Assembly (NCBI GenBank): GCA_034432595.1
Contig: DAOUBT010000077.1
Location: 1 to 14,349 of the forward strand
Direction: 5' to 3'
Length of the DNA: 14,349 nucleotides
From: DAOTZR01 sp034432595
GTDB taxonomy: Bacteria > Chloroflexota > Anaerolineae > B4-G1 > SLSP01
Shown one piece after another: positions 7,630-14,349 of this stretch. The translations under genes were made by a program, and so were the position numbers. A model generated the notes under the pieces. That model ran no database searches. It worked only from the letters and a program-made list of their open reading frames with translations, and was not told the origin of the DNA. The number at the start of each line of letters is the position of its first letter. The stretch's first letter is position 1.

Positions 7630-9219
7630 TCACGCGCGCGCCAGCCCGGTCTGGAAGGGCAGGCGCACGTAAAACGTGGCACCCTGTCCGGGACGACTTT
7701 CGACCCAGATGCGTCCCCCGTGGGCATTGACGATGGCGCGCGTCAGGTACAGGCCCAGCCCCGTGCCCGGCACGGCGCGCGTCTCCGGCCCCGCCACGCG
7801 GTAGAAACGCTCGAAAATGCGCTCCTGCTCCTCCGGCGGGATGCCAACGCCCTCATCGCTCACGCTGATGAGCACACCCTGCGCGTCATACTCGCCGCGC
7901 ACGCGAATTGTACCACCATTGGGCGAATATTTAAGCGCGTTGGAGACAAGGTTGTTCAACACCTGCTCCAGACGCGCCGGCGCGCCGCGGATGGCGGGGA
8001 AATCGGGCGGGAATTCAACCAGCAGGGTGTGTTTGCGCGTTTGCGATTGAAAGCGCGTCACGACCTGCTGCGCCAGGTCCGGCAAATGCACCTCCGCCAC
8101 CTCGTCGAGCGGCAGGCCGCTCGCGCGCAGGCGTGAGGCATCCAGCAAATCATCCACCAGATGCGAAAGGCGGTCGCTCTCCTCCAGAATGCCCGTCAGC
8201 ATCTCATCCATCAGCGCGGGGTCGCGGCGCGCTTCGGGACGGTTCAAGGTTTCCGCATAGCCTTTGATGATGGCGACCGGCGTCTTCAGTTCGTGCGAGA
8301 CCACGGAGATGAAAGTGTCTTTGAGCACCTCGGCCTCGCGGTAAGCGGAAACGTCGCGCAGGTTGGCAATAATGTTGACAAGCCGCCCGTTGCGCGCCTT
8401 GAGGGGCGCGTAAGTAATGCCCGCCGCCAGCAGCGCCCCATTGCGGCGTTTGAGTTGTCCCTCCACATACAGCACACGCTCCCCGCGCTCCGGCCAGCCC
8501 TGCGCCAGCGCTTCGTGGATGGCGATGCCGCGGTCCAGCTGCGTCCACACGATAATCTCATCGTGCTGCCGCCCCACCGCCTGCTCCGCCGTCCAGCCCG
8601 TGAGTTGCGTCGCCGCGGCATTCATGCGCTCGATGCGCAAATCCGGCGCAAGCACCAGCAACCCCTCGCCGCTCGATTCCAGCAGGGCATCCAGACGCCA
8701 GCGTTCGATGAGATTGTCCTCGTACAGCCGCGCGTTGCGCACGGCGATGGTGGCGAAATCCGTAAAACCGGCCAGGATTTGCCGGTCATCAGGGGCCAGC
8801 AGCAGGGGATGGGTGCGGAAAATAAAGATGCACCCCAACAGCTCACGTTCCCAAATCATGGGCAGGACCAGGGCCTGCCGCAAGGGTTGTCCCAGTTCCG
8901 CGCTGATAGACTCCAGCTTCTCTTTGGGGACCGTGAGCACCAGCTCCTCTTGCGGAAGCTGCGTGGGCAGGTCCTCCAACAGCGGCGTGAAGAGTTCTAC
9001 CATCGCCGGCGGCAGGCCGTAACTCGCCCAGTAGCTAAAGCCCTCCCCCTCCGCCTGACGCAGCGCAATCAGGCCCACCGGCCCCTGCAACATCTCCACC
9101 GCCGCGCGCAGGATGAGTTGCAGGGTGGCGCGCAGGCTCAGGTTGGAGACCATCGCGCGTCCGATATTGAGCAGGTAATCGCGTTGCTTCAGGCGGAAGT
9201 CGTACAGGGCCAGGGTCAT
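7630..9219 (-). CDS. Soluble sensor histidine kinase, GAF-PAS-HisKA-HATPase
   Basis: The 529-aa protein has a GAF-like domain (about 20-165), a PAS domain (about 172-292, ALLESSGEGLLVLAPDLRIE onward), a HisKA dimerisation and phosphoacceptor domain with VVSHELKTPVA (H309), and a C-terminal ATPase domain. The ATPase keeps the N box NNLVSNALKYSP (N427), G1 DEGVGI (455-460), F box ERIFERFYRV and G2 GTGLGL (485-490), so it should be catalytically active. No membrane segments are visible, which suggests a cytoplasmic signal sensed by GAF/PAS. The GAF region has a single Cys (C130) and no obvious chromophore motif. The start lies 7 bases after the aminotransferase stop; its ribosome site GAGG (9228-9225) overlaps that TGA, pointing to coupled translation. 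No response regulator is in the window, so its partner must be encoded elsewhere. The signal is unknown. Confidence 0.93.
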   Translation of the reverse strand: MTLALYDFRLKQRDYLLNIGRAMVSNLSLRATLQLILRAAVEMLQGPVGLIALRQAEGEGFSYWASYGLPPAMVELFTPLLEDLPTQLPQEELVLTVPKEKLESISAELGQPLRQALVLPMIWERELLGCIFIFRTHPLLLAPDDRQILAGFTDFATIAVRNARLYEDNLIERWRLDALLESSGEGLLVLAPDLRIERMNAAATQLTGWTAEQAVGRQHDEIIVWTQLDRGIAIHEALAQGWPERGERVLYVEGQLKRRNGALLAAGITYAPLKARNGRLVNIIANLRDVSAYREAEVLKDTFISVVSHELKTPVAIIKGYAETLNRPEARRDPALMDEMLTGILEESDRLSHLVDDLLDASRLRASGLPLDEVAEVHLPDLAQQVVTRFQSQTRKHTLLVEFPPDFPAIRGAPARLEQVLNNLVSNALKYSPNGGTIRVRGEYDAQGVLISVSDEGVGIPPEEQERIFERFYRVAGPETRAVPGTGLGLYLTRAIVNAHGGRIWVESRPGQGATFYVRLPFQTGLARA

Positions 9220-9226
9220 AAACGCC

Positions 9227-10543
9227 TCAGTTCAAGCGGCTTTCCTCAATCGAGATGACGTTATCCAGAATCTCCATGGCCTCATCAATTTCGGCCTGAT
9301 TCACGCTGAGCGGCGGGACGATGCGGATGGTGTTGGGACCAGCGCCGAGCAGTAGCAGGCCGTGCTCAAAGGCCGTATCCACAATGCGGTCGCGCAGCTT
9401 CTTGAAGCGCTCTTTACTCGTGCGGTCCTTGACGATTTCCATGCCAATCATCAGGCCGCGCCCGCGCACGTCACCGATGTGCGGATGACGCCGCATCATT
9501 TCTTGCAGGCGGTCGAGCAGGTACGCGCCCATGCGCGTGGCGTTGTCCATCAGGCCGTTTTCGAGCAGGCGCAGGGTGGCGAGGGCCGCCGCGCAGGAGA
9601 TGGGATTGCCCCCAAAGGTGCTCGCGTGGGCACCGGAAGGCCAGGTCATCAGGGACTTGCGCGCAATCATCGCTCCCAGGGGCATGCCCGAAGCGATGCC
9701 TTTGGCACAGGCGACGATGTCCGGCTCCACGCCCTCGTGTTCGATGGCGAACCACTTACCGGTGCGCCCCATGCCGGCCTGAATCTCATCCACGATAAGC
9801 AGAATGCCGTGCTTATCGCACAGTTTGCGCAACGCGGGGAAGAAACTCGGCGGCGGAACGATGTAGCCGCCCTCACCCTGAATCGGCTCCACCAGGATGC
9901 CGGCCACTTCGTCGGCGGGGAGTTTGCGCCCCAGGATGAAGGTCTCGATGAATTTCACGGCTGCCAGGCCCTCATCCTCATCCAGGTCACCCAGGACCGG
10001 GCGATAAGGATCGGGGAAGATGGCGTGCGTCACGGGGGGCATGGCGGGCAGGAAGCCGCCGCGATGCACAGGCTTGCTGCAGGTGAAGGCCAGCGCGCCC
10101 ATCGTGCGCCCGTGGAAGCCGCCGTAGAAGGCAATGAAGTAGTGACGGTTGGAGGCGTAGAGGGCCAGTTTGATGGCGGCCTCGATGGATTCCGCGCCGG
10201 AATTGGTGAAGAAAGTCTGCGCCAGTTCCTGCATCGGCGCGATTTCATCCAGCTTTTCGGCCAGTTCGACCTGCAGCGGGTAATAGAAATCCGTCCCCGA
10301 CATGTGAAGGAATTTATCCGCCTGCTCCTTGATGGCCTGAACCACTTCGGGGTGGCAGTGGCCGGTGGAGGTGACGGCAACGCCGCTGCTGAAGTCCAGG
10401 TAGCGGTTGCCATCCACGTCCCACACCTCGGTCCCGCGTCCGTGATCCATGACGAACGGGTAGCCACGGGTGTAAGAAGGGGAAACAAAGCGCTTATCGC
10501 GCTCGATGTAGGCCAAAGCCTTAGGTCCGGGTCGTTGAGTCAT
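9227..10543 (-). CDS. Class III PLP-dependent aminotransferase (GABA/ornithine aminotransferase family)
   Basis: The 438-aa length is typical for this fold-type I family. Visible landmarks are the PLP-phosphate loop TNSGAESIEAAIKLA (113-127), GGFHGRTMGA (141-150), VEPIQGEGG (218-226), the cofactor aspartate in VDEIQAGMGRTG (D252), the Schiff-base lysine in CAKGIASGMPLGA (K281), STFGGNP (308-314) and the C-terminal substrate-carboxylate arginine in NTIRIVPPL (R407). It transfers an amino group between an amino acid or amine and a keto acid; a 4-aminobutyrate, ornithine or lysine-type substrate is likely. Some close relatives are amino-acid racemases, so I give no symbol. No arginine or GABA pathway genes are nearby. 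The ATG at 10543 is chosen because AGGAGGT (10553-10547) lies just ahead of it; the longer open frame to 10618 lacks such a site. It is followed, with coupling, by the sensor kinase. Confidence 0.93.
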   Translation of the reverse strand: MTQRPGPKALAYIERDKRFVSPSYTRGYPFVMDHGRGTEVWDVDGNRYLDFSSGVAVTSTGHCHPEVVQAIKEQADKFLHMSGTDFYYPLQVELAEKLDEIAPMQELAQTFFTNSGAESIEAAIKLALYASNRHYFIAFYGGFHGRTMGALAFTCSKPVHRGGFLPAMPPVTHAIFPDPYRPVLGDLDEDEGLAAVKFIETFILGRKLPADEVAGILVEPIQGEGGYIVPPPSFFPALRKLCDKHGILLIVDEIQAGMGRTGKWFAIEHEGVEPDIVACAKGIASGMPLGAMIARKSLMTWPSGAHASTFGGNPISCAAALATLRLLENGLMDNATRMGAYLLDRLQEMMRRHPHIGDVRGRGLMIGMEIVKDRTSKERFKKLRDRIVDTAFEHGLLLLGAGPNTIRIVPPLSVNQAEIDEAMEILDNVISIEESRLN

Positions 10544-10573
10544 ACCACCTCCTGATGGGTTAAGGATATGAGA

Positions 10574-10589
10574 GGCGCGTCGCCGCGCC
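10574..10589. other. GC-only hairpin in the region upstream of the aminotransferase
   Basis: GGCGCG (10574-10579) pairs with CGCGCC (10584-10589) around a TCGC tetraloop, about 20 bases before the AGGAGGT ribosome site of the aminotransferase. No promoter is evident in the 111-base gap, so the gene may be read partly from the membrane operon upstream. Confidence 0.45.
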
Positions 10590-10615
10590 CGTGCATGGCA
10601 AGCGAGAGAGCGCAA

Positions 10616-10644
10616 CACGCCGTGAGGGTAATCCTCACGGCGTG
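10616..10644. terminator. 12-bp hairpin after the membrane-protein operon
   Basis: CACGCCGTGAGG (10616-10627) pairs perfectly with 10633-10644 around a 5-base loop (GTAAT), 10 bases past the TAA stop of the NuoN-like gene. The minus-strand sequence after it is TTGCGCTC, a weak T-run, so it may be a partial terminator or an mRNA 3'-end stabiliser. Confidence 0.6.
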
Positions 10645-10654
10645 GGCAGGGTCG

Positions 10655-12046
10655 TTAATGGCCCAGGAATGTGTAGCTCTGCGCGATGGTTGCGGCCAGA
10701 CGCAGGAGCGGTTGCGGGACCAGCCCGCTCAAAAGCAGGAGCACGCCCCACAGCACCACGGCGGCGCGTTGCGTCCAGGGCGTGGCTTCTGGCCCGGCTA
10801 CGCGCGGAGCGGCGAACAGCATCTGAACCACGCGCCCTAATCCAACCAAACCGCCTGCCGTACCCGCCAGCAAGAGCGCTACCGGCAGGTGGTCCCAGAG
10901 GGTGTAAAGCGTCGCGCGCGTGACAAAGGTGAGGCTGCCCGGCAGGCCCAGTAAAGCCCAGGTGCCCAGGATGAAAGCCGCACTCGCCCAGGGTGTGCGC
11001 CACCCCAGCCCCGCCATCGCCTCCAGCGTGTCCTCAGCGGCACGCGCCCGCAGGCCTTCCAGCCCCAGGCTCAGCAGGCCCAACACGAGCGGACGAATCA
11101 GGAGCAGGCTCATCATCAGGCTCAGGCTTTGCGTGGTGCGCATCCCTAAGGCCATCAGCCACAGGCCCTGCTCGCTGAGGAGCAGGTAGCCGGTCATGCG
11201 GCCCAGGCGGCGCTGCGCCGCGGCCAGGATTCCGCCCAGCACCAGCATCACGCCCCCCAGCAGGCTCGGCCAGAGCTGGAAAGCCACGTCCGCGCTCAGC
11301 CAGGTGTAGGTCTCCAGGTAGGCCAGGAACACAAACCAGACTGCGGCCAGGTTGACGGAGAAAATGAACGGGAACATGCGCGGCGCGCCGTCACGGGTGA
11401 GGTTCGAGACCCAGGCCTGAAAGGGGAACGCACCCAGCAGGATGGCAAAGGAAATGAAAAGCAGGCCGCGCGCGGTGTCGAGCAGGCTCGTGGTGGTGGG
11501 GGTCAGGGCGTATTGCTCCAACAGGACCTGCGTCAGCATCAGGCCCGGCAGGGCCAGCACGGCGTAGGCGATGTAGTGCAATCCCCCACGCGCGCGCGTT
11601 GCCGTCTCCTGCAAGGGGAAGATGGTGAGTAAACAGCCCAGGATGAGCAGCAGGGCGGTATAGACGATTTGGGTCGCCAGCAGCGCCGCCACAAGGAGTG
11701 CGACGATGCCCAGGCTAAAGCTGAACAGGCGCGAACGGGAGACCGCCGGCGCGATGGTCAGGATGCTCAGGACCAGGGCCGTAAAAAGCCAGACGATGGG
11801 CCAGCGCGTGGTCGCCGTCACGGCCAGGGTGCGCCCCAACACGAAAAAGGGTTCATGGAACGCCAGGTTGATGCCGGCCAGCGAGGTGGGCGCCTCCAGG
11901 GAAGCTGTCGCCACCAGCCAGGCCAGGCCCGCTGCCGTGACGCTGCTCACCAGAGCCGCAAGCACCGTCCAGCGCTGCAGCAGCCAGGCCAGCAAAGCCG
12001 CCAGCAGGGGGAGAAGGATAAGCACAAGCGGGCCGGGCAGGGTCAT
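10655..12046 (-). CDS. NuoN/MrpD-like membrane protein, divergent
   Basis: The 463-aa protein is almost wholly hydrophobic, with about 12-14 membrane segments, matching the size of antiporter-like subunits of complex I and Mrp antiporters. The fold is suggested by GAFPFQAWVSNLTRDGAPRMFPF (205-227), which parallels the family's FPFHxWLPDxxxGAPTPV, by RRLGRMTGYLLLSEQGLWLMAL (279-300), which parallels the DLKRLLAYSSIAHxGYLLL segment, and by LLGLPGSLTFVTRATLY (365-381), which parallels GIPPxAGFxGKFxLF. At those places the conserved lysines are Asn (232), Gly (282) and Arg (377), and no Glu is seen in the segment matching TM5 (131-145). Function is therefore uncertain: an accessory or degenerate membrane subunit rather than a proven proton pump. 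Its ATG overlaps the upstream stop (ATGA, 12046-12043). The alignment was made by eye. Confidence 0.7.
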   Translation of the reverse strand: MTLPGPLVLILLPLLAALLAWLLQRWTVLAALVSSVTAAGLAWLVATASLEAPTSLAGINLAFHEPFFVLGRTLAVTATTRWPIVWLFTALVLSILTIAPAVSRSRLFSFSLGIVALLVAALLATQIVYTALLLILGCLLTIFPLQETATRARGGLHYIAYAVLALPGLMLTQVLLEQYALTPTTTSLLDTARGLLFISFAILLGAFPFQAWVSNLTRDGAPRMFPFIFSVNLAAVWFVFLAYLETYTWLSADVAFQLWPSLLGGVMLVLGGILAAAQRRLGRMTGYLLLSEQGLWLMALGMRTTQSLSLMMSLLLIRPLVLGLLSLGLEGLRARAAEDTLEAMAGLGWRTPWASAAFILGTWALLGLPGSLTFVTRATLYTLWDHLPVALLLAGTAGGLVGLGRVVQMLFAAPRVAGPEATPWTQRAAVVLWGVLLLLSGLVPQPLLRLAATIAQSYTFLGH

Positions 12047-12660
12047 ACCGTCACCTCACTTACCGTGAGATACGAAATCACCAGGCCGATGAGGAGATTG
12101 ATGAAGATGAGCAAGCCGGTGATGAGAAAGACGGGATCGTAAGCCGCGTAAAAAACGTCCAGCGCCGCCAGCACGTTCAGCATCCCGAAACCGATGAGCG
12201 TGGCGTCATGTTCCGTGCCGATGAGGAGGATGCCCAACACCAGGAGCGCATAGCAGGTGAGGACCAGGTCCTCCGGAATAAAGGGCAGGGGGAAGCTGCG
12301 GGAAACCAGATAGGCCATGGTCAGGAGCACCCCGCCGGTCACCAGGCGGAAGGGGATGAGGGCCTTCTCTTCCGCGGTAAGCTGACGTTGTTGGGTATCC
12401 TCACGCACGCGCGCGCTGAAATAGAGCGCGCCGCCGATAATCCACCCCACCAGGAGTTTGAGCAAGGCCAGTTCCGGGCTGTTCCAGAAAAGCCGCAGGA
12501 AGATCAAGCTCAAAAAGAAGACCTGCGTCATGAAGCTCAGCAGGCGCACGTGCCATTGGGGGATGGTGTAGATCACCATGCCGCAGACAAAGATGGCCAG
12601 TGTCGCCGGCGTCGAAGCCAGGTTGACCAGACGTGAAAGTTCTGCGATAAAAGGATTCAT
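12043..12660 (-). CDS. NuoK/MrpC/HyfE-like small membrane protein
   Basis: The 205-aa protein has about seven hydrophobic segments (roughly 17-36, 39-59, 63-82, 101-120, 130-148, 152-172 and 176-198). The last three (LVLTCYALLVLGILLIGTE, DATLIGFGMLNVLAALDVFY, VFLITGLLIFINLLIGLVIS) have the spacing and feel of a NuoK/MrpC three-helix unit. The four extra N-terminal helices recall the longer HyfE type. The two buried glutamates of NuoK would fall at Met160/Leu161 and Asn188, so they seem absent. The start at 12660 is set by the ATGA overlap with the gene upstream; a longer open frame to 12906 runs inside that gene and is unlikely to be used. Family assignment is tentative; the membrane location is firm. 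Confidence 0.65.
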   Translation of the reverse strand: MNPFIAELSRLVNLASTPATLAIFVCGMVIYTIPQWHVRLLSFMTQVFFLSLIFLRLFWNSPELALLKLLVGWIIGGALYFSARVREDTQQRQLTAEEKALIPFRLVTGGVLLTMAYLVSRSFPLPFIPEDLVLTCYALLVLGILLIGTEHDATLIGFGMLNVLAALDVFYAAYDPVFLITGLLIFINLLIGLVISYLTVSEVTV

Positions 12661-14099
12661 CCTGAGTGTCCTACCACCAGAATCAGGCATAGAAAGACAA
12701 GCGACCAGAGCAAAGCGCCATCGCCTTCGATGACGCCCGCCATGAAATGAAGCAGGGTAAGGAGCTGCTGCGCGACGCGCACAAGAAGATGGGTGAACGG
12801 GCCAGGGTCGGTCAGGCGTTCCCAGGGACGCGCGGCGCGCCAGCGTTCGCTCCAGGCCGTTCCCTGCCAGGTAAGCACGGCGCCGACCACCAGGGCCACG
12901 GCCCACACGCCCAGTCCCAGGGCCGCCACCGTGAATCCGCCCGTCAGAGCGCCGAGAATCGTGCCCACCACCAACAGCAGCAAGCCTGCGCCCTGCGCCA
13001 CCTGTCGCGGACGGGTAGGCGCCAGAGGCGCAGCGACAAGGGGGCGCAGCAGTTCGCGCACGCCCGCCATCAAAGCCAGGAGCAGGGTGAGGAGCAGGAC
13101 AAGCAGGACCACCCAGGAGCTATGGGCCAGGGCCGTCCACAGGGCGTAGCTCTGTGGGGATGGCGGAAAGCCCAGCAGGACCGCAAGGCTCCAGGCGCCG
13201 GGAATCAGCCAGGGCCAGCGTGTGCGCTCCCAGCCGTAGGCGTGGTGGAAAAGCGTCCAGGCCGCGCTTGCAGCAGCCACAGCCAGCAGAGGGAGAGCCG
13301 TGCCGGGTTGGACGAAGCCCACGCTCACGCCCGCGAGCAGGAGCGCCCCGGCCACGCGATCGCGGCGCGCCTCCTCCGCCCCCAGCAGGGCGCGCAAGGC
13401 GGTGATGAAAGCGGCGAGCGCCAGCCAGAGCTGCATCCCTATCGGCAAAGGCTGTGCAAGGTGGGTAAGCACGTGCGCGGCCAACAGCGGATGGAGCCAA
13501 TCCAGGTAAAGCGGCGCGTCGGGTTTGCGCTCGACCGTGAAGGGATAGAGGGCAAGGCGCAACAGAGCGGACAATCCCCACCATAGCGTCGGTTGGGCCA
13601 CGCCGGGTAGCGTCCCGCCCCACAGGAAGAGCAGAGCCAAACCACGCAGCACCACACCACCGCTTAACCGCTCACCATCGAAGCCGTGCCGCGCCGCAGC
13701 AAGCAACCAGAACCCATCGAGCAAGGCCCAGCCCAGCAGCCACGCGAGCGGCGTCGTAGCAAGGAAGGTGAGACCCAACAGGGGGAAAACCCAAAGGCGC
13801 AGCGCGTCATCCTCTGTATCGCCTGCGGCTACGTGTAACCAGGCTTCGCCGCTCAGTGCCAGGCTGACGGCAAGCCCGGCCAGCCACAGGGCAGGGACGT
13901 AACTCAGGCGCAGCGCCTCCCAACCGGGGAAGGCCCAATCCGTCACACGAGGGAGCAAAAGCCACAGCAGCGTTTGCGCGCTCAGCACGGCGGCGATGAG
14001 GTAGGGGATGGCGGCCTGCCGACGCGCGCGCCGCAGACCTGCTACACCAAAGTGTCCAATGCCTGTGATAGCCAGAAACAAGCTTAATCCAATGGTCAT
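12657..14099 (-). CDS. NuoL/MrpA-like membrane protein, divergent; first gene of the operon
   Basis: This 480-aa protein has about 13-14 membrane segments. WLLGWALLDGFWLLAAARHG (120-139) resembles the NuoL TM5 region (GWELVGxCSYLLIGF) with Ala125 in place of the key Glu, though Asp128 is close by. ALLRLALYPFTVE (178-190) resembles GKSAQFPLHTW, with Arg in place of the TM7 Lys, and PLYLDWLHPLLAAHVLTHLAQPLP (196-219) parallels the HAATMVxAGVYLLxR segment. The C-terminus ends in a long amphipathic stretch and a last helix (GDGALLWSLVFLCLILVVG). The ATG at 14099 is chosen because GGAG (14109-14106) precedes it and a TATAAT lies only 22 bases upstream; the longer frame to 14210 would start before the promoter. 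No hydrophilic dehydrogenase or hydrogenase subunit is in the operon. The homology is judged by eye and is moderate. Confidence 0.65.
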   Translation of the reverse strand: MTIGLSLFLAITGIGHFGVAGLRRARRQAAIPYLIAAVLSAQTLLWLLLPRVTDWAFPGWEALRLSYVPALWLAGLAVSLALSGEAWLHVAAGDTEDDALRLWVFPLLGLTFLATTPLAWLLGWALLDGFWLLAAARHGFDGERLSGGVVLRGLALLFLWGGTLPGVAQPTLWWGLSALLRLALYPFTVERKPDAPLYLDWLHPLLAAHVLTHLAQPLPIGMQLWLALAAFITALRALLGAEEARRDRVAGALLLAGVSVGFVQPGTALPLLAVAAASAAWTLFHHAYGWERTRWPWLIPGAWSLAVLLGFPPSPQSYALWTALAHSSWVVLLVLLLTLLLALMAGVRELLRPLVAAPLAPTRPRQVAQGAGLLLLVVGTILGALTGGFTVAALGLGVWAVALVVGAVLTWQGTAWSERWRAARPWERLTDPGPFTHLLVRVAQQLLTLLHFMAGVIEGDGALLWSLVFLCLILVVGHSG

Positions 14100-14120
14100 A
14101 GCTGACTCCGTTCCAGGGAG

Positions 14121-14129
14121 ATTATACCA
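14121..14129 (-). promoter_or_regulatory. Extended -10 promoter of the membrane-protein operon
   Basis: The minus strand reads TGGTATAAT (14129-14121): a perfect -10 box with the upstream TG of an extended -10 promoter. No good -35 is found at the usual distance (AGCCCT with a 17-base spacer), as such promoters allow. Transcription would start near 14114, leaving a 5' leader of only about 15 bases with GGAG before the ATG at 14099. This marks the trio as an operon of its own. Confidence 0.75.
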
Positions 14130-14349
14130 CAGTCTGTCTGGCAAGGGCTGGATGCGGGAAGGCACCGTCCGCTCTCCCCATGGGCGGACATTGTGGCCGG
14201 GATCTGCCATGTGGGCCTATCTCTGAATGGCGAAAGAGGCCACATGCCATCAACCGCGAAGGCCGCGGAAGCGGGCTTAGGCGACCCTGGCCGCCTTCGT
14301 AGGGATAGCCCGCCGGTAAACCGCGGGCGGGTGCAGGGGGCGCTGGTTC
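14130..14349. other. Palindrome-rich stretch, no recognised gene
   Basis: Several inverted repeats follow each other: GTCCGC/GCGGAC (14167-14172 with 14184-14189), CATGTGGGCCT with AGGCCACATG (14208-14218 with 14237-14246, one bulge), CGAAGGC/GCCTTCG (14257-14263 with 14293-14299) and GCGGGCT/AGCCCGC (14271-14277 with 14307-14313, interlocked with the previous pair). I tested tmRNA, RNase P, SRP and 6S RNA hallmarks from memory and found none. A 75-codon frame is open on the minus strand from the window edge to a TAA at 14124-14122, ending inside the -10 box. It is Pro/Gly/Arg-rich and unrecognised, and may be the tail of a gene beyond the window or chance. Confidence 0.4.

Noticed and set aside
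8161..10555. Plus-strand frames opposite the kinase (8161-9258) and aminotransferase (9362-10555)
   Set aside because: Both are shadows of genes with complete catalytic motifs on the minus strand.
12660..12906. Longer start for the NuoK-like gene at 12906
   Set aside because: The extension lies inside the upstream gene, is Arg/Gly/Pro-rich and not membrane-like; the ATGA overlap at 12660 is a far better start.
14160..14349. RNase P, tmRNA, SRP or 6S RNA at the window edge
   Set aside because: None of the conserved core motifs of these RNAs that I know is present.

Overview
The window is GC-rich bacterial chromosome. It fits a Chloroflexota (Anaerolineae-like) bacterium best. That is inferred from the style of the proteins (a CpXC-domain protein, a soluble GAF-PAS histidine kinase, a PolA opening PLLLLIDGHSLAYRAFHALP), not from a database match. 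Every gene I can support is on the minus strand, so transcription runs from right to left.

Right to left: (1) 14349-14130, a palindrome-rich stretch with no recognisable gene. (2) An extended -10 promoter at 14121-14129 starts a three-gene operon of multi-membrane proteins (14099-10655). The genes overlap by ATGA at both junctions and resemble, in order, NuoL/MrpA-, NuoK/MrpC- and NuoN/MrpD-type subunits of complex I and Mrp antiporters. Most of the conserved charged residues of those families appear to be missing. (3) A class III PLP aminotransferase (10543-9227), coupled to a soluble GAF-PAS-HisKA-HATPase sensor kinase (9219-7630) with no response regulator in view. (4) A 318-base gap. (5) A CpXC-domain protein of unknown function (7311-5875). 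(6) Full-length DNA polymerase I, polA (5806-3026), with all three activities apparently intact. (7) A terminator-like hairpin at the polA stop, then a leader holding a sigma70-like promoter. (8) A CRISPR array of 38 repeats and 37 spacers (2851-91), and beyond it a 15-bp hairpin (37-69).

Several cues agree that the array is transcribed on the minus strand: the repeat then ends in an ACTGAAAG handle, a promoter lies at the right edge, the only mutated repeat is at the left end, and a strong hairpin lies beyond that end. No cas genes are in the window, so the type cannot be assigned; the handle is compatible with type III or several type I systems.

The most informative signal is inside the array. 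Spacers 3 and 17 are two versions of the same protospacer. They differ only at two adjacent third-codon positions and both encode YPGSGNNYIEYS on the plus strand. This suggests two acquisitions from related variants of one protein-coding target, with crRNAs antisense to its mRNA.
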